A stretch of 64,000 nt of DNA from Paraplanobispora siamensis (lineage in GTDB: Bacteria; Actinomycetota; Actinomycetes; Streptosporangiales; Streptosporangiaceae). Of the stretch, positions 31,660-41,900 are shown in pieces; position 1 is the stretch's first letter, and every line of letters begins with the position of its first letter. The notes beneath the pieces were generated by a model that worked only from the letters and a program-made list of their open reading frames with translations, searched no databases and was not told where the DNA came from. The position numbers and the translations under genes were made by a program. Location of the stretch: assembly GCF_016863175.1 (NCBI RefSeq), contig NZ_BOOJ01000018.1, forward strand, positions 62,001 through 126,000, in the 5' to 3' direction.

Positions 31660-34600
31660 CCGATTCCGAGCCCGAGACCGAGTTGGAGGAGAGGCCGGTC
31701 GCGATCATCGCCCAGGGCCGGTTCGCCGGGCCGGACGACGCCGTCGAGGAGGCGGGACACGATCCGGCGGCGCAGGTCGTCCGAGCGTTCGACGGGGTGC
31801 GCAAGGCGTGCGCCGCGTTGCTGGCCGGAGAATGCGAGCTGGCCGTCGCGGAGAGCACCGACGTCGCCGCGCTCACCGGGACGCTGGTGCTGCGACTGCT
31901 CGACCGGGCGTTGCTCGACGGCGACATCGTGCACCGGATCATCTGGCCGGACGACTCCTCGATCGAGGACGGCTATCCGCCCGTCCACGCCCCCGCCGCC
32001 GCCGGGCCGCGCGTGGTGGTGTGGTCGGGCCGCACCCCCGAGGAGGCGGACGCCGTACGGCGCAGCCTGGCGGGTTTCTTCGCCGGCTTACGCGGGGAGC
32101 TGTTCGCCGACGCCGTCGGGACCCTGCAGCGGGGCAGAGCGGTGCACCCGGTGCGCGGAGCGGTGGTCTGCGAGAGCGCGGCCGAGACCGCCGCGGCCCT
32201 GACCGCCGCAGCCCCTCAGGGCGCGGCGGAGACCCCTCAGGGCGCGGAGGCCGCCCCCCGGGCCGCGGACGCCGCTGACGCCCGCACGGCCGAGGTCTTC
32301 CACGGCCGCGCCGGCACCGCCCCGGCCGTCACCCCGGACGCGGTGCACCCCGAGCTGGCGGCGGCGCTGTACGGCGTCGACCGGGTCTTCACCGAGACCG
32401 TGGACGTCTGCGCGGAGGCCTTCGAGGCCCACGGCGTCGAGCTGCCGGCCGACTGGACGGGCGCGGCCGCGGCCTTCACCATGCGCCACGCCCTGACCGC
32501 CGTGCTCGCGGACCTGGGCGTCGTCGCACCGATCACCCGTCCGCTCGGCGAGCTGGTCGCGGAGGCGGTGCGGGAGGACCCGGCGGCTCACGACGATCGG
32601 GCGTCCGCCGGAGCGGACGTCTGGGGGCGGGACCGGCGCGGGTTCCTGGCCGCCCTCGCCCGTCTCTGGGTCGCCGGCTGCCCGGTGGACTGGCGGGCGC
32701 TGGACCCCGACCACCCGTTGCAGCGCATCCCGATTCCGAGGCCGGGCGACGAGCTGCCGCCGTCCATGGAGCCCGTCCGCCCGCTCACGGCGGTGCCGTA
32801 CTCCTTCTGGGTGCTGGAGCAGCTCGCCCCGGACAGCGGCGTCTCCAACCTGGCCGTCGCGTTCAGGACGAGTGAGACCCTCCGCAGGCTGCCGCTGCAG
32901 ATCGCGGTGAACCGCCTGGTCAAACGGCATCCGGCGCTCCGGCTCAGGTTCCCCGTGGTGGGCGGCGCACCGGTCAGGCACCTCACGGCGCCGCAGGACG
33001 CGCAGCTCAAGCTCGTGACCCGGTCCACGACCGAGGAGACGCTGGTCGCCGACCTGCAGCGCTTCCTGGACGAGCCGTTCGACCTCGGCCGCGACCTGCT
33101 GATCAGGGCGGGCCACTTCACCCTGCCCGGCGGCGGCAGCGTCGTCTGCCTGGTCGGCCACCACATCGTCATCGACGCCCACTCCATGCAGGTGCTGGTG
33201 GAGGAGCTGGGCCGCTTCTACGACAGCCAGACGGGTCACGACCCGCTGCCCGCCGAGCTGACCGTCACCGCGCCCATGCTGGAGCCCGGCGCCCCGTCGC
33301 AGGAGTCGCTGGACTACTGGCTGGAGCGGCTCGACGGCGCGGACCCGGCCGCCATGGTGCTGCCCGGCAGCAGGCACTCCCCGTCCAGCCCCACCTTCGC
33401 CGGGCACACCTGCTCGTGGGAGGTGGACGAGGAGACCGTCAAGGCCCTCGACGAGCTCCGCACGAGGCTGCGGACCACCGGCAACATCGTGCTGGCCACC
33501 GCCTTCCTGCTGACGCTGCGCGGCCACGGGGCGGGGCCCGACCTGGTGGTGGGCATGCCGGTCAGCACCAGGTCCGCGACCGGACAGGGACACGTCGGCT
33601 ACGGCGTCAGCACGCTCCCGCTGCGCGTGCGCGCCGAGCTGGACGAGGACTTCGGCCAGGTCGCCAGGCGGGTCGAGGAGGTCTGGGCGGAGGGCGTCGA
33701 GCACGCCGACGCGTCGGTGGAGGCGGTACTGGCCCACCGCGGGCACGGCACCGACGACTGGCGGGTGCCGCTGTTCCGGCACATGTTCAACTACCGGCCG
33801 TGGAGCGACGAGCAGGTGCGCATCCGCGGGGAGGTGCCCGGCTACATCGAGGACCTGTTCGACCGCAGCCGCCTCGACCTGCAGGTCGTCGCCGTGCAGG
33901 AGCCGGGCAGGCTGACGATCAGGGCCTGGCACAGCACCGAGGTGCACGACGAGGCCGAGATCGAGGCGTTCGCGGCCCGGATGGCCTCGGTGCTCCGGCA
34001 GGCCGCCGCGGGAGCGGTGGCCGACGTGCTGTCCCCGGCGGACCGGGCGCTGCTCGACCGGGTCAACGACACCGCGCGCGAGTGGCCGAACACGCCGAAC
34101 ACGCCCGGCACACCGGGCATATCGGGCACGCTGCTCTCGCGGATCGGGCCCGGGCAGGCGGTCGCGGTGCGGGAGGGCGCGCGCGAGGTCGCCTACGACG
34201 AGCTGCTCGGGCGCGCCGCCGCCGTACGCGAGCTCCTGCGCGAGCGGGGGGTGCGGCGGGGCGACCTGGTGGCGCTGGGCCTGGACCGCTCGGCCGACCT
34301 GGTGGCCGCCGTGCTCGGGACGTGGCAGGCGGGGGCGGCGTTCCTGCCGCTGGACGTCCGCCAGCCGGAGATGCGTCTGTCGTACCAGGTGTCCGACTCC
34401 GGCGCCCGCCTGGTGATCACCGGTGCGGAACGGCCGGAGTGGGCGGGCGGTACGCCCGTGGCGGCGATGCCGGAATCCACGGCCGTCCCCGGAGGGTCGT
34501 GGGACATCGCTCCGGAGCCGGGGGACATCGCGTATGTGATCTACACCTCGGGCTCCACCGGCAGGCCCAAGGGCGTCCAGGTCACCCATGCCAACCTGGT

Positions 34601-35909
34601 GAACCTCGTGCTCGACTTCGCCGACCGGCTGGGCGCGCCGCGCTCGGTGCTCTGGTCCACCACGCCCTCCTTCGACATCTCCTGGCTGGAGCTGCTGCTG
34701 CCGCTGGCCGTCGGCGGCACGGTCGTGGTGGCCTCGGACGAGGACCAGATGCAGCCCCGCCGGTTCCTGGAGCTGGCCGGAGCGGTCGAGGTCGCGCAGG
34801 CCACGCCGACCGCCTGGCGGCTCATCGTGCCCGAGGCGGGAGGGGAGCTGGCCGGGCGCACGGTCCTGTGCGGCGGCGAGCCGATGCCCGCCGCGCTGGC
34901 CAGGGACCTGCTGGGGCTCGGCTGCCGGGTCTTCAACGTGTACGGGCCCACGGAGACCACCATCTGGTCCACGGCCGCCGAGCTGGTGGAACCGCCCGGC
35001 GACCCGGTGCCGGTGGGGGAGCCGCTGGCCAACACCCGGATCCTCATCCTCGACGACCACGGTCGTGAGATGCCGCCGGGCGTGCCGGGGGAGCTGTGCA
35101 TCGCGGGCGACGGGGTGAGCGCCGGCTATCTCGGCCGGCCGGAGCTGACCGCGGAGCGCTTCGGGCGGCACGGGCGCCACGGCCGCTTCTACCGCACCGG
35201 CGACCGGGCCAGGCTCCGCCACGACGGCGTCCTGGAGCTGCTGGGCCGCGACGACCGGCAGGTCAAGCTGCGCGGCCACCGCATCGAGCTGGGCGAGGTC
35301 GAGGCGGTCCTGCACGAGCACGCGGCGGTCCGCGCGGCGGCCGTCGTCCTGGACGGCGACCCGCAGACCGACGGCCGCCTGGTGGCGTTCGTCGAAACCG
35401 GCCGCGAAACCGCCCCTGAGCCGGGCCAGGAAGCCGCCCATGGGGCCGCCTCGGCCGCCTCCGAGTCCGGCCGGGAACCCGCGGCCGCTCCCGACCCCGG
35501 TCGCGAAGCCGCCCGCAAGGACATGCGCGAGGAACTCTGGCGCTTCGCCAGGACCCGGCTGCCCGACTACGCGGTGCCCACCGAGTACGTCTTCACCGAC
35601 CGCCTGCCCACCACCGCCAACGGCAAGATCGCCTACCTGGAGCTGGCCGTACCCGAGGAGCAGCGGGGCGCCCCGCCCGAGGCGGGCGAGGGGCTCGTGC
35701 GGAAGGTCGTGGACCTCTGGCGGGACGCGCTGGGCCGTCCCGGCCTCGGCCCGCACGACAACTTCTTCCTCAACGGCGGCCACTCCGTGCTCGCCGTCCG
35801 CCTGATCCCCCCGCTCGAAGAGCTGGCCGGACGATCCCTGCCGGTCCGGGCCGTGTTCGACCACCCGACCGCCGCCGAGCTGGCCGCCCACCTGGGAGGC
35901 GCCCGATGA
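31656..35909 (+). CDS. NRPS module C-A(Gly)-PCP with vestigial KS-AT at N terminus
   Basis: The protein has 1417 residues. Residues about 10-370 are not NRPS but a decayed PKS KS-AT. RPVAIIAQGRF matches a KS start, KACAALLAGECELAVA the helix after the active-site Cys (lost), and LYGVDRVFTETVDVCAEAFE an AT start. TRPLGELVAEAV stands where GHSxGE should be, with Ser replaced by Pro, and LARLWVAGCPVDW matches the AT-C linker. A condensation domain (about 376-810) has HHIVIDA. The A domain (about 830-1335) reads D-I-L-Q-L-G-V-I-W at the specificity positions, close to the known glycine code. The PCP (GGHSVLAV) ends the chain. The dead part is long and in frame, so it may now serve as a scaffold or docking domain. 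Confidence 0.92.
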   Translation: MTDSEPETELEERPVAIIAQGRFAGPDDAVEEAGHDPAAQVVRAFDGVRKACAALLAGECELAVAESTDVAALTGTLVLRLLDRALLDGDIVHRIIWPDDSSIEDGYPPVHAPAAAGPRVVVWSGRTPEEADAVRRSLAGFFAGLRGELFADAVGTLQRGRAVHPVRGAVVCESAAETAAALTAAAPQGAAETPQGAEAAPRAADAADARTAEVFHGRAGTAPAVTPDAVHPELAAALYGVDRVFTETVDVCAEAFEAHGVELPADWTGAAAAFTMRHALTAVLADLGVVAPITRPLGELVAEAVREDPAAHDDRASAGADVWGRDRRGFLAALARLWVAGCPVDWRALDPDHPLQRIPIPRPGDELPPSMEPVRPLTAVPYSFWVLEQLAPDSGVSNLAVAFRTSETLRRLPLQIAVNRLVKRHPALRLRFPVVGGAPVRHLTAPQDAQLKLVTRSTTEETLVADLQRFLDEPFDLGRDLLIRAGHFTLPGGGSVVCLVGHHIVIDAHSMQVLVEELGRFYDSQTGHDPLPAELTVTAPMLEPGAPSQESLDYWLERLDGADPAAMVLPGSRHSPSSPTFAGHTCSWEVDEETVKALDELRTRLRTTGNIVLATAFLLTLRGHGAGPDLVVGMPVSTRSATGQGHVGYGVSTLPLRVRAELDEDFGQVARRVEEVWAEGVEHADASVEAVLAHRGHGTDDWRVPLFRHMFNYRPWSDEQVRIRGEVPGYIEDLFDRSRLDLQVVAVQEPGRLTIRAWHSTEVHDEAEIEAFAARMASVLRQAAAGAVADVLSPADRALLDRVNDTAREWPNTPNTPGTPGISGTLLSRIGPGQAVAVREGAREVAYDELLGRAAAVRELLRERGVRRGDLVALGLDRSADLVAAVLGTWQAGAAFLPLDVRQPEMRLSYQVSDSGARLVITGAERPEWAGGTPVAAMPESTAVPGGSWDIAPEPGDIAYVIYTSGSTGRPKGVQVTHANLVNLVLDFADRLGAPRSVLWSTTPSFDISWLELLLPLAVGGTVVVASDEDQMQPRRFLELAGAVEVAQATPTAWRLIVPEAGGELAGRTVLCGGEPMPAALARDLLGLGCRVFNVYGPTETTIWSTAAELVEPPGDPVPVGEPLANTRILILDDHGREMPPGVPGELCIAGDGVSAGYLGRPELTAERFGRHGRHGRFYRTGDRARLRHDGVLELLGRDDRQVKLRGHRIELGEVEAVLHEHAAVRAAAVVLDGDPQTDGRLVAFVETGRETAPEPGQEAAHGAASAASESGREPAAAPDPGREAARKDMREELWRFARTRLPDYAVPTEYVFTDRLPTTANGKIAYLELAVPEEQRGAPPEAGEGLVRKVVDLWRDALGRPGLGPHDNFFLNGGHSVLAVRLIPPLEELAGRSLPVRAVFDHPTAAELAAHLGGAR

Positions 35910-36640
35910 CCCCGTGGTTCGTCCAGGTCAAGGAGGGAGAGCGGGCCCTGGTCGCCTTCCCGCACGCCGGCGGCGGCCCCTCCTCGCTCACCGGGCTGGC
36001 CGAGCACTTCCCGCCCGAGGTGGGCCTGTGGGCGGTGAACCTGCCGGGCCGCCAGGCCAGGCTCGCCGAGCCGCCGCGCACCGACCTCGACGGGCTGGTC
36101 GACGACCTGGCCCGGGACCTGGCCGGGTGGCGCGAGCCGTACACGCTGTTCGGATACTGCAGCGGCGCGCTGCTGGCCTACCTCGTCTGCCGCCGGGTCA
36201 TGGAGCTCGGCGGCGCGCCGGAGCGGCTGGTCGTGGCCTCGTTCGCGGCGCCGGACATCACGCCGCTGATGCGCCGGCTGCCCGCGCTGCCGTCGTGGCT
36301 GTTCTGGGAGCAGTTGCTCGACCTCGGCGGCGTCCCGCCCGAACTGGCCGAGCGCGAGGCGCTCTGGCCGGTGCTGGAGCCGGCGCTGCGCGCCGACTTC
36401 GGGCTGCTGGCCGGTTACCGGCACCGGACGGCGCCGCCGCTGCCCGTCCCCGTCACGGTCCTGTACGGGACCCGGGACCGCTCGCTGAGCCGGGGCGGCC
36501 TGCTGGGCTGGCGCAGGCACAGCGCGCACCGGCCGGCGCTGCGCCCGCTCGACAGCACCCACTGGCTGGCCGAGGAGACTCCCGGCCCGCTGGCCGCCGC
36601 GATCACTCAGGAGATGGGATGCGCCTCGGTTACAGCATGA
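35906..36640 (+). CDS. Type II-like thioesterase with Cys nucleophile
   Basis: This 244-residue alpha/beta hydrolase belongs to the NRPS/PKS thioesterase family (FPHAGGGPSSL at the N terminus, VTVLYGTRDRSL with the acidic residue, STHWL with the His). The nucleophile elbow reads FGYCSGALLAY, so Cys85 replaces the usual Ser of GHSMG. Cys thioesterases are known in a few NRPS lines, where they build strained rings or keep a longer-lived acyl enzyme. This one might release the product as well as clear misloaded carriers. It overlaps the NRPS stop (ATGA) and the next gene by 22 bp. Confidence 0.9.
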   Translation: MTPWFVQVKEGERALVAFPHAGGGPSSLTGLAEHFPPEVGLWAVNLPGRQARLAEPPRTDLDGLVDDLARDLAGWREPYTLFGYCSGALLAYLVCRRVMELGGAPERLVVASFAAPDITPLMRRLPALPSWLFWEQLLDLGGVPPELAEREALWPVLEPALRADFGLLAGYRHRTAPPLPVPVTVLYGTRDRSLSRGGLLGWRRHSAHRPALRPLDSTHWLAEETPGPLAAAITQEMGCASVTA

Positions 36641-37638
36641 GCTACTGGGGCGGCGCGGGGCTCGGCCCCGCCGACCACCTCGCGCTGGTCCGCGAGGCGG
36701 AGGCGCTGGGCTACGAGTCGGTGTGGGCGGCGGAGACGTACGGCACCGACCCGGCGAGCCTGATGGCCTGGATCGCCGGCCAGACCGAGCGGATCGTGCT
36801 GGGCACCGGCGTGCTGCAGATGTCCGGGCGCAAGCCGGTGGTCGCGGCGATGACGGCGGCCACCATCGACCAGGTGTCCGGGGGCCGGGCCAGGCTCGGG
36901 GTGGGGGTCTCGGGGCCGCAGGTGGTGGAGGGCTGGCACGGCGAGCGCTTCGAGCGGCCGCTGGCCCGCGCCCGGGACTATCTGGAGGTCGTACGGCTGG
37001 CGCTCGGCGGCGCCCCGGTGAGCTATCGGGGACAGACGCTCACGCTGCCGCTGGAGGGCAGCGAGGGCAAGGAGCTGTCGCTGGCCGTCTCGCCGGTGCA
37101 GGAGCGGTTGCCGGTCTACCTGGCGGCGATGAGCCCCAAGATGGTCGAGCTGGCCGGGGAGCTGGCCGACGGCTGGCTGGCCATCCACTTCCCGCCCGAG
37201 CACCTGGCCGAGATGCGGGCCCACCTGAAGGGACGCGACATCGACGTCGCGCCGATGCTGCTCACGCTGGTCGAGGAGGACCAGGAGCTGGCCTACGACA
37301 TGATGCGGCCGATGCTGTCCCTCTACCTCGGCGGCATGGGTTCACGGCGCACCAACTTCTACAACCGGCTGGCCGCCTCGCTCGGCTTCGAGAAGGAGGC
37401 GGACCGGCTGCAGGAGGCGTTCCTGGACGGGCGGCAGGGCGAGGCCATGGCCCTGCTGCCGGACGCGCTCATCGACGCCATGACCCTGTGCGGCCCGGCC
37501 GGGAAGCTGCGCGAGCGGGTCGCCGCCTACCGCGAGGCGGGCGCGACCAGCCTGATCGTCGGCCTGGTCACGCCCACCCGGCGGTTGCGCAGCCGGCAGC
37601 TGCGGCTCATCGCTCAGCTGGTTCGGGCATCTGCTTGA
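36619..37638 (+). CDS. LLM-class flavin/F420-dependent oxidoreductase
   Basis: This 339-residue luciferase-like TIM-barrel protein starts MRLGYSMSYWGGAG and has EALGYESVWAAETYGTDP and GRARLGVGVSGPQVVEGWHG. The pattern resembles the F420-dependent, Rv3520c-like group. In biosynthetic clusters such enzymes oxidise or hydroxylate the growing chain or a finished product. Cofactor choice (F420 or FMN) cannot be settled here. It is the last gene of the plus-strand operon, and its 3' end overlaps the converging exporter gene by 32 bp. Confidence 0.9.
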   Translation: MRLGYSMSYWGGAGLGPADHLALVREAEALGYESVWAAETYGTDPASLMAWIAGQTERIVLGTGVLQMSGRKPVVAAMTAATIDQVSGGRARLGVGVSGPQVVEGWHGERFERPLARARDYLEVVRLALGGAPVSYRGQTLTLPLEGSEGKELSLAVSPVQERLPVYLAAMSPKMVELAGELADGWLAIHFPPEHLAEMRAHLKGRDIDVAPMLLTLVEEDQELAYDMMRPMLSLYLGGMGSRRTNFYNRLAASLGFEKEADRLQEAFLDGRQGEAMALLPDALIDAMTLCGPAGKLRERVAAYREAGATSLIVGLVTPTRRLRSRQLRLIAQLVRASA

Positions 37639-38875
37639 GCTTGGCCAGCGGCGACCACGCCAGCGCGGCGATCGGCACCAGCGCGCCGATCGCGATGACC
37701 GCCCACAGCGCCGGCCGGATGCCCACGGCCCCGGCCAGCAGCCCGGCGCCCAGCGCGCCCAGCGGCGCGGGGATCAGGCCGAGCGAGTAGATGGAGGCCA
37801 CCACCCGGCCCTGGAGATGCGGCGGGGTGATCGTCTGCACGAGCGTGGTGTTGGTGACGAAGAAGATCTGCGCGGTGGCGCCGGTGAGGACCTGCGCCAC
37901 CACCAGCATGGTGACCTGCAGCCAGGTCGGCCCGGAGGCCAGCGGGATGAGGAAGAGCGCCATGTTGCCGTACGCGGTCGACCAGAGCAGCACCCCGCCG
38001 ACGGAGTAGCGCCGCATCACCCGTACGGCCAGCAGCGCGCCGATGATGGCGCCCACGCCGCCGCCGGCCAGGATGCTGCCGAACCAGGCCGCGGGCACGC
38101 CCAGCTCGCGGATCACGTACAGCGCGTAGATGGAGTTCATCGCGCCCAGGATGAACAGGGAGTACGCCGCGGAGGAGATCGCCAGCGGGCGGATCAGCGG
38201 GTGCTTCATCACCCACAGGACGCCCTCCCAGATGGCCCGGTGGATCTGCCGCGCCGTGGTGTCGTCGGCCTCCGGCCGGTCCTCGGGCCGCTTGATGAGC
38301 GCGACCGCGACGGCCGAGGCCAGGTAGGACACCGCGTCGACGATCAGCAGTACCGGCGCGGCGATCACTTTGAGGAGCGCCGCGGCGACGCCGGGACCGA
38401 GGGTGTTGGCCAGCGACTCGGTCAGCTGCAGCTTGGAGTTGCCCTCGAGGAAGTTCTCCGGCGGCACCAGGAACGGGAAGTAGCTGCGGTAGGTGACCTG
38501 GAACATGGTCCCGAACAGCCCGATCAGGAAGACCACGACGTACAGCCAGGCGAGCGTGAGCATGTCGGCGAACCAGGCGACCGGGATCAGCGCGAGCAGC
38601 ACGGCGCGCGCCACGTCGGTCCAGATCAGGATGGGCCGCTTGCGCACCCGGTCGGCCAGCACCCCGAACAGCAGGAACAGCACCATCGGCGCCCGCAGCA
38701 GGAAGCCGACCACGCCCATCTCCTCGGGGGAGGCGTTCAGCACGGTGACGGCGATGACGGGGATCGCGAAGTAGGTGACGTACGACCCGAACTGCGACAG
38801 GCTCTGTCCGGCCCATAACCGGAGGAAGTCGGCGTTGCGCCACAGGCTCGCCTGCTCACTGGTGGGGGGTGCCAT
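37607..38875 (-). CDS. MFS exporter (EntS-like)
   Basis: This 422-residue protein has about 12 membrane helices of the major facilitator superfamily. The signature loop between helices 2 and 3 reads GVLADRVRKRPILIWTDVARA. Similarity is to the EntS/MFS_3 group of natural-product and siderophore exporters (LWAGQSLSQFGSYVTYFAIPVIAV at the start). It is the last gene of the 23-kb minus-strand operon, 78 bp after the serine module, so export of the product or self-protection is its likely role. Confidence 0.92.
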   Translation of the reverse strand: MAPPTSEQASLWRNADFLRLWAGQSLSQFGSYVTYFAIPVIAVTVLNASPEEMGVVGFLLRAPMVLFLLFGVLADRVRKRPILIWTDVARAVLLALIPVAWFADMLTLAWLYVVVFLIGLFGTMFQVTYRSYFPFLVPPENFLEGNSKLQLTESLANTLGPGVAAALLKVIAAPVLLIVDAVSYLASAVAVALIKRPEDRPEADDTTARQIHRAIWEGVLWVMKHPLIRPLAISSAAYSLFILGAMNSIYALYVIRELGVPAAWFGSILAGGGVGAIIGALLAVRVMRRYSVGGVLLWSTAYGNMALFLIPLASGPTWLQVTMLVVAQVLTGATAQIFFVTNTTLVQTITPPHLQGRVVASIYSLGLIPAPLGALGAGLLAGAVGIRPALWAVIAIGALVPIAALAWSPLAKLKQMPEPAER

Positions 38876-38953
38876 GGTCCATCCGCTTTCTGGTGTTCGA
38901 GGCCGCGTCGGCGACCGGGGGTTCGTGGAGGGTCGGAGGGCAGGCGCCGGCGA

Positions 38954-41900
38954 TCATCCCATGAGCCTTTTCCGGTCCGCGGGACTGAGCAGGGCGAACG
39001 CCCCCGTTTCGGACTTCGGTACGGCCCGGCGCGGGCGGAGGACGGTCGCCAGCTCCGCCACGGACTGGTGCGTGAACAGCTGCCGCAGCTCCACGTCGTA
39101 ACCCGCCGCGCGCAGCCCCGCCACCACCTTGAGACTGCGGATGGAATCGCCGCCGACCGCGAAGAACGAGTCGTGCCGGCCGGGCCGTTCCAGCCCGAGC
39201 ACCTCCTGCCAGACGCCTGCCACGGTCTGCTCGGCGCCGGCGCGCGGCGGCTCCCACGGCAGGTCCGCCCGCCACTCCGGGGCGGGCAGCGCGGCCCGGT
39301 CGAGCTTGCCGTTCGCGGTGAGCGGCAGCTCGTCGAGGTGCACCCACGAGACAGGGATCATGAAATCCGGCAGGACGGCCCGAAGGTCCGGAACGCCGCC
39401 GTCCCCGACCAGATAGCCGACCAGACGGCCGTCGACGAGCCCGGCGGCGGCCTGCCTGACGCCGGGCCGCTCCCGCAGCACCGCCTCGACCTCGCCGAGT
39501 TCGACGCGCATGCCGCGGATCTTGACCTGGTGGTCGGTTCGGCCCAGGTATTCGAGCTCACCGGTGGGCAGCCAGCGGGCCAGGTCGCCGGTGGCGTACA
39601 GGCGGGAGCCGGGCGGGCCGTAGGGGTCGGGCAGGAAGCGTTCGGCGGTCAGTGCGGGGCGGCCGGTGTAGCCGCGGGCCAGTTGCACGCCGCCGATGTG
39701 GAGCTGGCCCGGCGCCCCGACCGGCACCGGCTGGAGTGACTCGTCGAGCACGTACAGCCGGGTGTTGTCCACGGGCCGCCCGATCGGCACCACCGTCTCG
39801 CCCGGCAGGCAGCGGTGCCAGGAGACGTCGACCGCGGCCTCGGTCGGGCCGTACAGGTTGTGCAGCTCGGTCCCCGCCGGCCACTCGATCCCGGCCGGGA
39901 GCGCCTCGCCGGAGCAGATGACGCGGGCGGGCAGGCGGACGTCCTCCTCGAGGAGGAAGGCCTCCAGCATGGAGGGCACGAAGTGGACGGTGGTGACGGC
40001 CTGGCGGGTGATGAGGTCGCGCAGGTAGGCGGTGTCGCGGTGACCGCCGGGGGCGGCGACGACCATGCCGGCACCGGTGATCAGGGGCCAGAACAGCTCC
40101 CAGACCGAGACGTCGAAGGTGGTGGGGGTCTTGTGCAGGATGCGGTCGTCGGGGGTGAGGCCGAAGGCGGCCTGCATCCAGTGCAGGCGGTTGACGATGG
40201 CGCGGTGGGAGACGGCCACCCCCTTGGGGCGGCCGGTGGAGCCGGAGGTGAAGATCACATAGGCCAGGCTGTCCGGATGCACCCGGGGCGGCGCGGCCTG
40301 GTCGTCGGAGGGCCCGGTCAGGGGCAGGGGGGTGGTGGCGCCGGTGTCGGTGCGGGTGAGCCGGAGGCGGCCGTCGGGGGCGCCGGTGATCAGCAGGGTG
40401 GCGCCCGCGTCGGTGAGCATGGCCTGGCGGCGGGCCGGCGGGTCGGCGGGGTCCAGGGGCAGGTAGGCGCAGCCGGCGGTGAGGACGCCCAGCAGGACGG
40501 TGGGCAGGTGCAGGCCGCGTTCCAGGCAGACGCCGACGGGCCGGTCCTGGCGGGCGCCGGCGGCGCGCAGGTGCCGGGCCAGGTGACGGGCGTACCGGGT
40601 CAGGTCCCGGTAGGTGAGATGGTCGGTGTCGTAGCGGACGGCGACGGCGTGCGGGGTGCGTCCGGCCTGGGCGAAGATCAATTCGTGCAGGGTGCCGCCG
40701 GGGTGCTCCCGGTCGGTGGCGTTCCAGCGGGACACCACCAGCTCCCGCTCCTGCGGCGGCAGGAGATCCAGCTCGCCCACGGGCACCTCGGGCCCGGCGG
40801 CGACCGCGCGCAGCAGCGCCTCGAACCGCTGCGCCAGCCGCCGCACCGTCTCCGGCAGGAACAGCTCCCGGTTGTAGACGAACCGCCCCGCCAGCCCGTC
40901 GCCGGACTCGGTGAGGTACAGCTCCAGATCGAAGCGGGTGGTCGCGGTGCCCAGCTCGAACCCCTCGCCGCCGGCCCGGTAGTTCTGCAGCGCGAACAGC
41001 ACCTGCAGGTACGGCCTGCTCACGTCGCGCACCGGGTCCAGCTCGGCCACCAGCTTCTCGAACGGCAGCTCCTGGTGCTCGTAGACCTCCAGCGTCGCGT
41101 CCCTGGTACGGCGGAGCAACTCGGCGAAGCCGGGGTTCCCGGCCAGCCTGGCCCGCATCGGCAGCAGGTTGACGAACAACCCGACCACGGACTCGAACTC
41201 CGGCCTGCTCCGCCCGGCCACCGGCGAGCCCACCACGAAGTCGCTCGCTCCCGACCACCGGCCGAGCAGCACCTGGAAGGCGGCCAGCAACGCCATGTAC
41301 GGCGTCGCCCCCTCCGCCGCGGCCAGCTTCCGCAGCCGCCCGGTCACCTCCGCGTCCACGGTGAGATCGCACCAGCCGCCCCGCACTCCCTGCACCGGCG
41401 GGCGCGGCAGGTCCAGCGGCAGGTCCAGCGGCGCCACCCCGGCCAGCTCCGCGCGCCAGAACGCCAGCTCGCGGTCGAGCACCTCGCCGGTCAGCCGTTC
41501 CCGCTGCCACAGCGCGTAGTCGCCGTAGCCGATCTCGGGGGCCGGGCCCGCCTCGCCCAGCAGTTCACGCACGATCAGGTCGGCGGACCAGCCGTCGGTC
41601 ACGATGTGGTGGGCGGCGACCAGGAGCACGTGGTCGCCGGGCGCCAGCCGTACCAGTACGGCGCGCAGCAACGGGCCGGCGGCCAGGTCGAACGGGAGCG
41701 CGAGGTCAGCGCCGAGCACCTGCCGGGCCTCCTGCTCCGAGGCCGCCGCCACGACCCGCAGCGGCACCCGCAGGCGTTCGGCGATCCGCACCTCGGGCCG
41801 CCCGTCCGGCCCGGCCGGGAAGGTCATCCGCAGGCTCTCGTGCCGCGCCGCCAGGGCGTCCAGCCGCTCCTGGAGCAGCGCCACGTCGACGGGCCCGCGC

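Noticed and set aside
32088-35891. Long minus-strand frame opposite the glycine NRPS
   Set aside because: It has low-complexity composition and no motifs. The plus strand has a complete NRPS in this interval.
38954-39160. Truncated epimerisation domain after the GGDSI-type PCP
   Set aside because: GGDSI often precedes an E domain, but only about 60 residues follow, with no HHxxxD. The tail looks like a docking helix.
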